A DNA stretch of 64,000 nucleotides from Mermis nigrescens (taxonomy: Eukaryota > Nematoda > Enoplea > Mermithida > Mermithidae): the NCBI GenBank assembly GCA_036768485.1, contig JAVLUZ010000273.1, positions 2,625,015 through 2,689,014 of the forward strand, in the 5' to 3' direction. Position numbers and translations under genes: made by a program. Under the pieces are notes generated by a model. It saw only the letters and a program-made list of their open reading frames with translations, was not told the DNA's origin and ran no database searches. Positions 45,284 to 57,470 of this stretch are shown one piece after another; position 1 is the stretch's first letter; each line of letters opens with the position of its first letter.

Positions 45284-48209
45284 GTGGTCGCCACACATAA
45301 CGAAAAATAAAATTAGTATGGACATTCACGTCTAAACATTTTCAATCAGATGCAAGAGCTTCAAAACGCGATTGCGATCTAGAATTTATAATTCCAACCA
45401 CATTTAAAAATTGATTTTAATTTGATTTCAGAAGTCCAGACTTAACACTAATGAACCAAATACTTAAGTTAACTTTTAAAAACAATATTTTTTCAAATTT
45501 TACGCGTCTAAAATTAAATTTTTAATATGAATTTTAGAGTTATTACATTTTTGATAATATAATAAACGTACAAAAACAATTTTTTAAAATTAAAATTTTT
45601 GCAAAATTTCAAAATTTTTCGGACTTAAAACATTTTTCGAGGGATCATAAAATTAAGCTAAGACTAAATGTCGGAAAAGAGCTTCTTCATTCGAACCAGC
45701 ATTATAAATTGAAAAAATATCGCTCAACTGATATTAGAATTTAAATCGCAATTGTGCTGCTTTATTTATATATACCTGTACAGTTTAGTTGAAAATAAAA
45801 AAATTAAATTTCAGATTAAAAATCGTCGATTTAAGCATAAGCGTGAGCTTCGATTTTATCGATTTATGCTTGCAAAAAAGCTTTGCCTTATTCCATTTCT
45901 TGCAATTAAAGACCTTTCTGAATTTCCAATTATTTTATTTAAAAAGTCAACTCGTGGATCTTTTTCTAGCGAGAACGTTTTGAAGGTGCATATAGAAAAA
46001 CATCTTTGGGTCACTAAACAGTTGAGTGCAAGGAGAATAAAGATGAGCATACCTGGACAAAGGCCAGTCTTCCAGATGATACCGGCGGCCAAAAATTGTG
46101 GTTGGTTGCTGGTTCGAATAAAGGTTGTTTTGGAATAGGTTACCTCATAACTTTTTCGAAACGTTCTGCATGTCTGCATGCATCATTTGCGTTAGTTTTG
46201 TCCGTCTTAATTTACTCGCATTCAGCATCATCAGTCAGTACACTAATTGTTTACAACTATAGTTTTTAGAGTGTTCACCTCTGGAAATTTTTTTGGCCTT
46301 TTTATCATCCTCAGCTCAATTTCACAGATTTTTAAAGGACCAGACAACGCAAAAATTGACCTTATTATGGAAAATTTCTACCCTATACATACTTTACATA
46401 AGTCCAATTAAGCAGCCTTTTTACAAATAAACAATGAAATAATTTATTATATCTGCCAAATAGTGCGTGAAAATTTTGGCCTTCCATTTTTAAAACATTA
46501 TTAAACATTAGATCTGGCACGAAGCGCCGAATAATCTTGACCATCTAACCTCTTAAGCTCAATATGATCGCTTTTCAAAGATACGAGTATACAAGCAGTA
46601 CCGAAACTTATTACCGTTCTCACCACAAAATATGCAGCCTTAATCATCCTTAAACTTTGCTTAGGTCTGTAACTGCTTCTTTCATGCGAAACGGGAAATA
46701 AGAATGTTTAATCTAGCAGAAATGTTGATAATTTCCCATTTCACCTCAGTTTTAGGAATTTATCGAAACAGACTTATGAATAAATTAGTAACGTCGGCAT
46801 TATTAATGGAAAATTATGGCATTTCCATCACCTTCGACCAGTGATCGGACCGAGGCCTCGGCCTCGGCCTCGGCCTCGGCAAGCCTCTGCGTTTTTTGGA
46901 GCCTCGGCCTCGGCGCCGAGGGCGAAGCTTGAAAAGTGCCGAGGGTTAAAATCAAATTTGAATAAGTTTAAGATATCCGTTAAATATTAACTATTTAGAA
47001 TGCATCTGCAGTACACAGGCTGTTTCTTACCTATTGGCTTTTCTTATGGTTTTAGGCGCGTACCCAGTTACACCAAGTTATGTACATACAGCAAAGTGAC
47101 AATTGATATTCATATGATGACTAACTTTTATTTCTCATGCTCGCTACATGCATACCTGGACAAAGGCCGGTCTTCCAGGTGATACCGGCAGCCAAAAATT
47201 GTGGTTGGTTGCTGGTTCGAAAAAGGGTTGTTTTGGAATATGTTACCTCATAACTTTTCCGAAACGTTCTGCATGTCTGCATGCATCATTTGCGTTTGTT
47301 TTATCCGTCTTAATTTACTCGCATTTAGCATCATCAGTCAGTACACTAATTGTTTACAACTATAGTTTTTAGAGTGTTGTTCACCTCTGGAAATTTTTTT
47401 AGGCCGTTTTATCATCCTCAGCTCAATTTCGCAGATTTTTAAAAAACAAGACAACGCAAAAAATTGACCTTATTATGGAAAATTTCTACCCTATACTTTA
47501 CATAAGTCCAATTAAGCAGCCTTTTTACAAATAAACGATGAAATAATTTATTATATCTGTCAAATAGTGCGTGAAAATTTTGGCCTTTTTATTTTTTAAA
47601 ACATCAAACATTACATCTGGCACGAGGCGCCAAATAATCTTGACCTTCTATCATCTTAAGCTCAATATGATCGCTTTTCAGAGATACGAGTATACAAGCA
47701 GTACCGAAGCTTATTACCGTTCTCGCCACACAATTTGCAGCCTTAATCATCCTTAAACTTCGCTTAGGTTTGTAACTGCATCTTTCATGCGAAACGGGAA
47801 ATAAGAATATTAAATCTAGCAGAAATGTCGATAATTTCCCATTTCAGCTCAATTTTAGGAATTTATCGAAACAGACTTATGAATAAATTAGTAACGTCGG
47901 CATTATTAATGGAAAATTATGGCATTTTCATCACCTTCGACTTAATTTTGAGGCATGTAGGGTTGATAAGTGACAGACAAAATTCTGGTATTTAGATTTT
48001 TGTCCTCTGAAATTTTGCGCCAGCTGTAAATTTTTAACCTAGTGCAAAAATATATTCGACTAAACGTCTGTCGACAAGCTCCATATAATGGCGAATGAAA
48101 ATATTCGAAAAAATCTAAAATTTTTGATTCGAGAAATGTTTTAGCATTTTTACTCTTTTAAACTCAATTTTGCAGCCTTTGAAGACAAACAGTGCAAAAA
48201 CGGGCGTAT

Positions 48210-48670
48210 TTTAAAACTGGCGAAAAATTCTTGACTTTCTGATCTCCTCAAGCTGAATTTTGAAGCTTTCCTAATAGAGAGAGCGCTTAAATTATATCTG
48301 GCGCGAAGCGCCAAAACATTTCCACATTTTTATCTTTTTTAACTCAAATTTGCAGGTTTCTGGATATAAACAATCCAGTAATTATGCCTGGCGCGAATCG
48401 CCGAAAATTTTTGAGAGTTCTATCCTTTTACCTAAATTTTGCAACTTTCTAAACAGCAATACAGTAATTATAGTTTGCGCGAAGCGCCGTAAATTTCCGA
48501 TGTTTTTATCCTTATGAGTTCAATTTTGCAGCTTTCTGAATGTATGCAATAGAAATTATATCCGGCGCGAAGCGCTGGAAATTTTCGATGTATTTATTCT
48601 TTTATGCTCACTTTTGCAGGTTTACAAATATAAGCTAAGCAGCATTTATATCTGGCGCAAAGTGGGCGTT
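48210..48670. repeat. 88-bp tandem repeats with GGCGCGAAGCGCC hairpin
   Basis: The palindrome or its variants start at about 48300, 48390, 48477, 48564 and 48652, a step of 87-90 bp. Each unit includes TTTTATC, CTCAATTTTGCAGCTTTC and an AATTATATCTG lead-in before the hairpin. Equivalent units occur in E1 at about 55080-55450. Confidence 0.8.
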
Positions 48671-49549
48671 TTTATGAAGCTCAATTTGACACATTTCTAA
48701 AGATGAGAAATGTAGAAATTATTTTAAATCAATGTTTGACTTCAGTCTTGAATGCCAGCCGCAGTAGCAGCGGATATTACGCCCTGATACCTGCACCGAT
48801 TGCATGCCTCTGTCCAGTGTTTTTATACAAGGTCCCTTTGTTCAAATGCAAAGACGGTCTCCGAAGTCTTTCAATTTATAGGTTTCCAAAGATAAAAAAT
48901 ACAGAATAGTTAATGAAATATTTTCATATTTTTACCATTTTCAAGTAGATTTTGCGGACTTTTTTTATTGACAAATAATTTAGGACCTTCACGTGCGGAC
49001 TGGCGTTTTTTCAGTGTTTTACGTTGTCTACTTTTGTTTGAAATCGATTTTAGCACAACATTTCTTCGAAAATGTTTAAAGTTTTCGACAATTTTGTGCG
49101 AAAAAAATCATTAAATTTCGTTGACTTCAGTGAAAATCCAGCGCGAAGTACCGGAAAATTTGTGGATTTCTGGCGGAAGGACGTTTAGAAGCTTGAATTA
49201 CTGCTCGATTTCCCGTATTTGTAGCGTTTGATGCGTAGCGTCGAAAATTTTAAAAAGTTGTACAAGAAATGAAAATAGAATAAAAGTATGCTGAAATAGC
49301 TATCTGGCGCGAAGCGCTGAAAAATTTTCGACATTCATATACTTTTGCGCTCGATTTTGCACCTTTTTGTATGATAAAAATGCAGAAAATCTTATTTGCC
49401 GAAAAATTTCATCTATCGAAAACTGAAATAAGCAAAAGGTGAGTTTTTAAATAAATGGCGCCAAGCGCTGTAAATTTTAGTATTTTTACGCTGTGAAATG
49501 TCAAAAACATGTGTAGCTTTTTAGTTGAAAAGTCGGGAAAAAATTTTAG

Positions 49550-51470
49550 GAATTAATGGTTGAGTGGTTGGTTCGTCAGTTGGCTGGTCGGTTGATTAAA
49601 TGATTGATCGGTTGCTTGGTTGGTTGATTGATTGACTGGTTAAATGGTTGACTAATTGATCGATTGACTGGTTGGTTTGTTGGCTAAGTGGCTGGTTGAT
49701 TGGTCGGTTAGATGCTTGATTGATCTGATGATTCGTCATTTGGTTGGTTGGTCATTAAATGGGTTGGCTTGTCAGTTTATCAGCAGACTGGTTGGTTAGT
49801 TCGTTCATTGGCTGAGTGATTGATTTGTGAGTTGGTTGATCGGTCGGTTATGCATTGATTGGCTAATTGGTTGGTTGGCCAGATAGTTGTTTGAGCAGTT
49901 TGGTTGGGTGGTAGGTTGGCCGGTTAATTGTTTAATTGGCTAGTTGGTTGGTTGATTGGCCTATTGTTTTGTTGTTTATGGCCATATGATTGGTTGGTTG
50001 TTTAGTTGGTTGGTTGGTTGGTTGATTGGTTGGTTGGTTAGTGGGTTGGTTGGTTGGTTGGTTAGTGGGTTGGTTGGTTAGTTAGCTGGTTGGTTGGTTG
50101 GTTGGTTTGTTGGTGGGTGGGTTGGTTGGTTGGCTGGTTGGTTAATTGGTTGGTTGTTGATTGTTTGGTGGTTGTTTGGTTGGTTAATTAATTGGTTAGT
50201 TGGTTGGCTGTTTAGTTTGCTATTGGTTGACCGGTTGGTTGGTTGGTTGGCTGATTAATTAGTTAGCTAGTTAGTTGGTTGGTTGGTTGGTTGGTTGGTT
50301 GGTTAGCTGGTTAGTTGGTCGGTTGGTTGGCTGGTTGGCTGGTTGGTTGGTTGGTAAGTTGGTTGATTGGTTGGTTAGTTAGTTACTTAGTTGGTTTGTT
50401 GGTTATTGGTTGGTTGGTTAGTTGACTGGTTGCTTTGTTGGTTGGCTGGTTGGTTGGCTGATTGGTTAGTTGATTGTTTGGTTGGTTGGTTGATAAGTTG
50501 GTTGATTGGTTAGCTGGTTGGTTGGTTAGTTTTTTAGTCAAGTGCTTGGTTGATTGGTTGGCTGGTTGGCTGGCTGGTTGGTTGGTTGGTTGGTTAGTTG
50601 GTTGGTTGGTTGGTCGGTTGGTTGGCTGGTTGGTTGACTGGCTGGTTGGTTGGTTAATTAGTTGGTTGGTTGATTGTTTGGTTGTTTGGTTGGTTGGTTG
50701 GTTAGTAAGTTGGTTGATCGGTTGGTTAGTTAGTTAGTTAGTTAGTTATAGTTAGTTGGTTGGTTGGTTGGTTGATTGGTTGGTTGGTTGGTTGGTTGAT
50801 TGGTTGGTTGGTTGGTTAATTGGCTGATTGCTTGGTTGATGGTTGGTTGGTTGGCTGGTCAGTCGGTTGGTTGGTTGGCTGGTTGGTTGGTGAGTTGGTT
50901 GGTTGGTTGGTAAGTTGGTTGATTGGTTGGTTAGTTAGTTACTTAGTTGGCTTGTTGGTAAGTTGGTTGGTTGGTTGGTTAGTTGACTGGTTGGTTTGTT
51001 GGTTGGCTGGTTGGTTGTTTGGTTGGTTAGTTGATTGTTTGGTTTGGTTGATAAGTTGGTTTATTGGTTGGCTGGTTGGTTAGTTAGTTTTTTAGTTAAG
51101 TGGTGGGTTGATTGGTTGGCTGGTTGGTTGGTTGGTTGGTTGGTTGGCTGGTTATTTGGTTGGTTGGTTGGTTGGTTGGCTGGCTGGTTGGTTGGTTGGT
51201 TTGTTGGTTAATTAGTTGGTTGGTTGATTGTTTGGTTGTTTGGTTGGTTGGTAAGTTGGTTGATTGGTTGGTTAGTTATTAGTTAGTTAGTTATAGTTAG
51301 TTTGGTTGGTTGGTTGATTGGTTGGTTGGTAGGTTGGTTATTTGGTTGGTTAGTTGGTTGTTTGGTTGGTTGGTTGATAAGTTGGTTGATTGGTTGGCTG
51401 GTTGGTTAGTTAGTTATTTATTTGGTTGATTGGTTGGCTGACTGGTTGGTTGGTTGGTTGTTTAGTTGGA
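49550..51470 (+). repeat. (GGTT)n-type minisatellite in E2
   Basis: About 1.9 kb of imperfect GGTTGGTTGATT units with higher-order repetition: a block around 50470-50760 recurs near 51030-51300 (GATAAGTTGGTTGATTGG then TTTTTAGTTAAGTG). Long translated frames here are artefacts of the 4-base repeat read in all frames. Confidence 0.92.
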
Positions 51471-51766
51471 CTACTGATTGGGCTATATGTCTAAATGATC
51501 TATTTACATGTTTTAGTAATCCTACATTGGTTTTGCAGCGTGTATCTTCATTTTTTCACAAAAAATTCAGGTGACACCCGCCATTTTCCCAGGTGATACC
51601 GAGTGGCCATCAGGTGATACCGGGTTGAACCGAGTTGAACCCATTGTCCAGGTGTGGCTACATGGATCGGAAAGTACAGTGCAGAGAAAATAATCGTAAT
51701 ATTAAAGACTTTATCTGACTAAAATAAATGTTTATTTGTTTATTGTTGTTAGCCAGAATTCTGATT

Positions 51767-52000
51767 TTAATCTGATGAAGCAGATGATTCGTCATCAAAA
51801 TCCAGATCATCTGAATCAGAGTTAGCCTCATCCATTTCGCCTTGTTATGCTATCGCATCATCGTCGTCATCATTGTTTATCAGATTCTTTAAAGTCACAC
51901 TATTATAACCAACTGCTTTGAGATTATGCTTTTCAAAAAGGAGTTTTTGAACATTTGTCTGTCATTCATTTACCACAGCTTTCCTATTCTTCCACCGCAT
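51767..52000 (-). pseudogene. hAT transposase C-terminal remnant
   Basis: Read on the minus strand, this contains KLLFEKHNLKAVGYNSVTL followed by an acidic tail (DSDDLDFDDE) and a stop at 51767-51769. The LLFxKHN motif sits at the C-terminal end of the RNase-H-like domain of hAT (BED-zinc-finger type) transposases. An internal stop is present in the acidic tail. It is the inverted partner of 54340-54539. Confidence 0.6.
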
Positions 52001-52456
52001 TGTCATGAATTATTTTTTATTTTAGAGGTTTTGTGTATCAGTATCACTGATTAAGTATCCTACCGACCTTCCTGCATAGCATATGGTTCCTATTTTAAGC
52101 CTAACGTAGAGCTCAGGCTCGTATACAGGGGATTGGGGGAAAGTGCCCCTTTCGAAATAAAATGTGAGAATAATCGCGAAAGACTTTTCGCGCTTCGCGT
52201 TGAATTTCACAATGATAATTTGTACAACCAAAAGCGTCTTTTTGCTATATGGATCGGAAAGTACAGTCGCTACATGCATAAGGCGGATTTAAGGGGGCGG
52301 CCGCTCCCCATTGGCCAAAATATTTGGCGAGATAAAGAATGGATATGCAATCTGCAATGATTTTTGGTCGTCAGTGACCATAATTTCTCAAATTTTTCCG
52401 GCGCTGTGCGCCAGATGATACCTATTAATGACATTTATTTACTTTCTTGGCGACTA

Positions 52457-53023
52457 GGGCCCGGTTTCACCATAAGTTTACGACTCCTAAGAGTCCTACA
52501 ACTTCTGTTTCACGGGAAAATCGGGTTTCACCATCTTTTACGAGTTATGAATTACGACTACGAGTTATGAGTAACGAGCAACGGGTTAAGAGTTCGTATT
52601 ACGAAGGTTTCACCAGGATTTCCGTAGGACTCATAAAAACTCATTTTGTACGAGTACTTTTTGGACTTTTTCACGAGTACTCGTAATAAAATGTATATCT
52701 TTTCTGTTGCGTATGACATTCTTCGTTAGTCTTTGTCTCTGTTTTCAACAGCATTATAATGTAATTAATTGCAGATTTTATGCCGCTCGATAGAAAAACA
52801 TAGAAAGTGTTAAGAAATGTTTGGGATTTAGTCAACAAGAATTAATAAGCTTCTCAGAAAATTTATAACTTTAAATAAAAACGAAAATAATAATATTAGT
52901 AATAATAATAATGACGATAATAACAATAATAATAATAATACTAATAATAAGAATATTACTAATACTAATAATAATAATTATCATTATTATTATTATAACA
53001 CTAATACTAATAATAATCATAAT

Positions 53024-53095
<72 letters not shown>

Positions 53096-53878
53096 TATAA
53101 TTTATAAACGAAATCAATTAAATCAGATTCAGAGACGTTACGAAGCTAAAAGTATATCACAGCATATTCTTTCAATTTTCAAATTTAACAAATCAATCTT
53201 AGTTGTCATTAATACGTACATAAAATATGCAGTCGGCTCTTTTCCGAAGGAAGTGCGATGAAATTCTAATTTTCAGAAATCCAATCAAAAATGTCTGATT
53301 TCCGCAATTCATGCAAAATGTCTAAGTGATTGTAATATTTTTCATAAAAAAGCTGTGAACATTACTAACAAGGGCTAAAGAAATAAAATTTCGAATTACT
53401 ACTCAAGAATGCAGCTTAAGAATCGAATTTTATGGGATTTCTCTAAAACATTTTTGAAAAATATATTCTTTTTTCAATGCTAATCTTCTTACCCTTTACA
53501 TGTGCTGCCAGTATATGTATTATTTAGGTGTGTGCACGAAAGTGAAACAAATTGAGAGAAAACAAACCAGAAAACTATTAAACGCACTAGTCTGCCACTT
53601 CTTTACGAGTCCTACAGACCTCTTTTTGATCCATGATAATATTACTAAATTTACGAATCTTTTCACTCGTAACATTCGATCGTAATATCTGGTGAAACCG
53701 CCCAGCCGTTATTTGTGAAAAAACACTCGTAAAAAGTACTCGTAGAACTCGTAACTCGTAGCCCGTGGCTCGTAAATCTCAGTTTTTAGTGAAACGGAAA
53801 TTTGTAGCACTCGTAGCCCGTACTCATGAAACCGTCACCCGTAACTCCTAACTCGTAGCTTTTTGGTGAAACCGGGCC
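52457..53878. mobile_element. Element G, PIF/Harbinger-like, TSD CTA/CTG
   Basis: Ends GGGCCCGGTTTCACCA and TGGTGAAACCGGGCC are inverted. CTA at 52454-52456 and CTG at 53879-53881 flank it. F2 shows the empty site (GGCAACCTGGAAGCC). Subterminal regions are dense in ACGAGT/ACTCGT repeats. There is no transposase; the centre holds a long AAT/ATT microsatellite. Confidence 0.78.
52885..53100. repeat. (AAT)n/(ATT)n palindromic microsatellite
   Basis: An AAT-rich run switches strand sense to ATT at about 53060, so the two halves are self-complementary and could form a long hairpin. The isoleucine-only frame across it is not a gene. Confidence 0.9.
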
Positions 53879-54339
53879 CTGAAGCCCTTTTCTGTTCATG
53901 TAGGTTTCAAAACAATTTTAACAGCAGAAACAGCTATTTTTGCATAGTTTTCTTCTATTTTCAATGAAAAATTTCAATGTTTCACATCAAATGCTATAAA
54001 TACAGGAAATAAGCAGTAAATCATGCTTCTATACGTCTATCGCCTTAATTTTGCAAATTTCTCGGCGCTTCACGCCAGATTTTTGTTAAAGTCTTAGAAA
54101 TTTTATGATTTTTTTGCACAAAATTGTCGAAAATTCTAAAATTTTAAGAAAAATATGACTTCAAAAGTGATTTTGTGTAAAAGTATACAATGTAAAACAC
54201 CGAAAAATGCTATTTCGCGCATTAAGGGCAAAATTTTGGACCTGTTTTTGACTTTTTTGGAAAAGTTTGTATACCGCCCCCCTCCCGCTACTGGATGGAT
54301 CAGGAAGTACAGTAATTCTCGCATTCGTCTGCCACCATA

Positions 54340-54539
54340 AAATGTTCAAAGACTCTTTTTTGTAAAGCACAATCTCAAAGTAGTTGGTTATAATAGTGTG
54401 ACTTTAAGGAATCTGATAAAGGCTGACGACGACGATAACGCGATAGCACAGCAAGGCGAAATAGATGAGGCTAACTTTGATTCAGATGATCTAGATTTTG
54501 ATGATGAATTATCTATTTCATCAGATTGAAATAAAAATT
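54340..54539 (+). pseudogene. hAT transposase C-terminal remnant
   Basis: The plus strand encodes HNLKVVGYNSVTLRNLIKAD and an acidic tail (DSDDLDFDDELSISSD) ending at TGA 54537-54539. It is the inverted counterpart of 51767-52000. Upstream sequence of the transposase is absent, so D cannot move itself. Confidence 0.6.
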
Positions 54540-55079
54540 CTGGCCAACACCAATAAACATTTGTTTTAGTTCGATAAAGTATTAAATATTACGAATGTTC
54601 TCTAGCTCATGTACATACAAAATATTCTAAGAGTACTATTTATGGGTATAGGTATATAAGCTTGACCCTCGGCCTCGGCTCTCGGCCGAGGCCGAGGGTC
54701 CAAAAAGTACCCTCTGTCCGATCACTGCCTTCGACTTAATTTTGAGGCTTGTAGGGTTGATTAGAGAAAGACAGAATTCTGGTATTCAGATTTTTGTCCT
54801 CTGAAATTTTGTGCCAGATGTAAAACTTTAACCTTGTACAAAAATGTATTCGACTAAACGTCTGTCGACAAGCTCCAAATGGCAGAATCAAAATATTGAA
54901 AAAATTTGAAATTTGTGATTCGTGAAATTTTTTAGCATTTTAACTCTTTTAAACTCAATTTTGCAGCTTTGGAAGACAAACAGTGCAAAAACGGGCGTAT
55001 TATACAACTGGCAAAAATTTTTTGACGTTCTGATCTCCTCAAGCTGAATTTTGAAGCTTTCTTAAGAGAGAGAGAGAGA

Positions 55080-55450
55080 GTGCTTAAATTATATCTGGCT
55101 AGAAGCACCAGAACATTTCTACATTTCTATCTTTTCAAACTCAAATTTGCATGTTTCTGGATATAAACAATCCAGTAATTATGCCCGGCGCGAAGCGCCA
55201 AAAATTTGCAAGAGTTCTATCCTTTCACCTAAATTTTGCAACTTTCTAAACAGCAATACAGTAATTATAATTTGCACGAAGATTTCCAATGTTTTTATCC
55301 TTTTGAGCTCAATTTTGCAGCTTTCTGAATGGTTGCAATAGAAATTATATCCGGTGCGAAGCGCTGGAAATTTTCGATATATTTATTCTCCTATGCTCAC
55401 TTTTGCAGGTTTACAAATATAAGCTATGCAGCAATTATATCTGGCGCAAA
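55080..55450. repeat. 88-bp hairpin repeats in E1
   Basis: Colinear with 48290-48670 of E2. GGCGCGAAGCGCC is intact at about 55187; one following unit has lost the hairpin (55276) and another reads GGTGCGAAGCGCTGG (about 55353). Confidence 0.75.
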
Positions 55451-56334
55451 GTGGGCGTTTTTATGAAGCTCGATTTGACACATTTCTAAAGATAAGAAAG
55501 GTAGAAATTTGTTAAATCAATGTTTGACTTCAGTCTTGAATGCCAGCCTCAGTAGCAGCGGATCTTATGCCCTGACACCTGCACCGATTGGCATGCCTTT
55601 GTCCAGTGTTTTTATACAAGGTCCCTTTGTTCAAATGCAAAGACGGTCTCCGAAGTCTTCCAATTCATAGGTCTCCAAAGATAAAAAATACAGAATAGTC
55701 AATGAAATATTTTGATATTTTTACCATTTTCAAGTAGATTTTGCGGACTTTTTTTATTGACAAATAATTTAGGACCTTCACGTGCGGACTGGCGTTTTTT
55801 CAGTGTATTACATCATTTACTTTCGTTTAATATCGATTTTGGCACAATATTTCTCGGAAAATTTTTTAAGTTTTTGACAATTTTGTGCGAAAAAATCATG
55901 AAATTTAGTTGACTTCAGTGAAATTCCAGCGCAAAGTGCCAGAAAATTTGTGAATTTCTGGCGGGAGGACGTTTAGAAGCTTGAATTATTGCTGCTTGGT
56001 TTCCGTATTTGTAGCGTTTGATGCGTAGCTTCGAAAATTTTTAAAAGTTATACATTGAATGAAAATAGAATAAAAGTATGCTGAAATAGCTATCTTGCTG
56101 AAAATATTTCGACATTTATATAATTTTGCGCTCGATTTTGCACCTTTTTGTATGATAAAAATGCAGAAAATTTAATTTGCCGAAAAATTTCATCTATCGA
56201 AAACTGAAATAGGCAAAAGGTGAGTTTTTTAAATAAATGGCGCCAAGCGCCGTAAATTTTAGTATTTTTACACTGTGAAACGTCAAAAACATGTGAAGCT
56301 TTTTAGCTGAAAAGTCGGGAAAAAATTTTAAGAA

Positions 56335-57470
56335 TGAATGGTTGAGTGGTTGGTTCGTCAGTTGGCTGATCGGTTGACTAATTGATTGATCGGTTGCTTG
56401 GTTGGTTGATTGGATTGGTTTAATGGTTGACTGATTGATCTGGTTGGTTTGTTGGCTGGATGGCTGGTTAATTGGTCGGTTAGATGGTTTGTTGATCTAT
56501 TGATTCGTCATTTGGTCAGTTGGTCATTAAATGGGTTGGCTTGTCAGTTAATCAGCAGACTGTTTGGTTAGTTCGTTCATTGGCTGAGTGGTTGATTTGA
56601 GAATTGGTTGATTGGTCGGTTATGCATTGATTGACTAATTGGTTGGTTGGCTAGATAGTTGTTTGAGCAGTTTGGTTGGGTGGTTGGTTGGCCGGTTAGT
56701 TGTTTCATTGGCTAGTTGGTTGGTTGATTGGCTTATTGTTTTGTTGTTTGGTCGGCCATTTGATTGGTTGGTTGTTTAGTTGGTTGTTTAGTTAGCTGGC
56801 TGGCCAGTTAGTTGGTTGGTTGGTTATTCGGTTGGCTAGTTGGCTGGCCAGTTGGTTGGCTGGCTGGCTGGTTGGCTGGCTGGTTGGTTGGCTGTTTGAT
56901 TAGTTAATTGGCTAGTTGGTTGGTCAGTTGGCCGGTTTCTTATCTAGTTAATTGGTTGGTTGGCTGGTTGGTTGGTTGGCCTATTAGTTGGTTGGTTGGC
57001 TGGTTGGTTGATTGACTAGAGTAGTTAGTTGCTCTGTTGGCCAGTTGGTTGGTTGGCCAGTAAGTTGGTGGGTTGGCTCGTTATTCGGTTGATTGGTTGG
57101 TGGTGTGTCGGTTGGTTGGTTGGCCAATTGGTTGGTTGGTTAATTGATTGGGTATCTAGTTGGTTGTTTGGTTGGCCAGTTGGCTGGTTGGTTGGTTGGC
57201 TAGTCCCTTGGTTGGCTGATTGATTGGTTAGTCGGCCAGTTGGTTGGCCGCTTGGTTAGTTGGTTGTTTGGTTAGTTGGTTGGGCAGTTAGTTGGTTGGT
57301 GGGTTGGCCTGTTGGTTGGTTGGTTGGTTGATTAGGGTGGTTGGTTATTTGGTTGGCTGGTTGGTTGTTTGGTTGGTCAGTTGGTGGGTTGCTTGGCCAA
57401 TTAGTCAGTTGCTTAGGTGGTTGGTTGGACTGTTAATTGGTTGGCTGATTGACTGGTCCGATGACTGATT
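56335..57470 (+). repeat. (GGTT)n-type minisatellite in E1
   Basis: About 1.1 kb of imperfect GGTTGGTTGGCT units. It begins with the same GAATGGTTGAGTGGTTGGTTCG lead-in as the E2 array but is shorter and richer in GGCC/GGCT variants, so the arrays have diverged by unit turnover. Confidence 0.9.

Larger units (their letters stand above)
47151..51656 (+). mobile_element. Element E2, complete 4.5-kb copy of family E, inside D
   Basis: Starts CATACCTGGACAAAGGCC and ends TGTCCAGGTGTG. Perfect 8-mers GCTACATG lie at 47143-47150 and 51657-51664. Order: box region with CAGGTGATACCG, a 0.7-kb unique block, 88-bp hairpin repeats (about 48210-48670), a second block, a (GGTT)n array (49550-51470) and clustered CAGGTGATACC boxes at the 3' end. 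It has no transposase frame; hAT-like by TSD length and end type. Confidence 0.9.
52277..54292 (+). mobile_element. Family F element, copy F3, split by G
   Basis: Left AAGGCGGATTTAAGGGGG, then GAGATAAAGAATGG and ACCTATTAATGACA as in F1/F2, with GGCGCTGTGCGCC near 52400. The right part after G has CGGCGCTTCACGCC and ends CTCCCGCTACTG. A roughly 18-bp string ATGGATCGGAAAGTACAG flanks both sides, longer than a usual hAT duplication, so the outer edges are approximate. Confidence 0.6.
46839..54727. mobile_element. Element D, fold-back hAT derivative with CG-rich ends
   Basis: Ends CAGTGATCGGAC and GTCCGATCACTG are perfect inverted repeats, next to runs of GGCCTCGG units. Perfect 8-mers CCTTCGAC flank it at 46831-46838 and 54728-54735. 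Removing it joins E1 to read CATCACCTTCGACTTAATT, exactly as in E2 at about 47930. Inside are E2, F3 and two inverted remnants of a hAT transposase tail. Its own sequence is only about 1.4 kb. Confidence 0.9.

Noticed and set aside
45752..46138. 128-residue plus-strand frame next to E1
   Set aside because: It spans the boundary between repeat I and E1, so it cannot be an original gene; the parallel frame in the intact arm is a shadow of the same repeat.
50474..51083. Two 87-residue frames rich in WLVGWLVG
   Set aside because: They are translations of the GGTT minisatellite; all frames stay open because the repeat lacks stops.
52911..53261. 116-residue isoleucine-rich frame
   Set aside because: Translation of an AAT/ATT microsatellite.
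57029..57223. Trp/Leu/Val-rich frame
   Set aside because: Same artefact in the E1 GGTT array.
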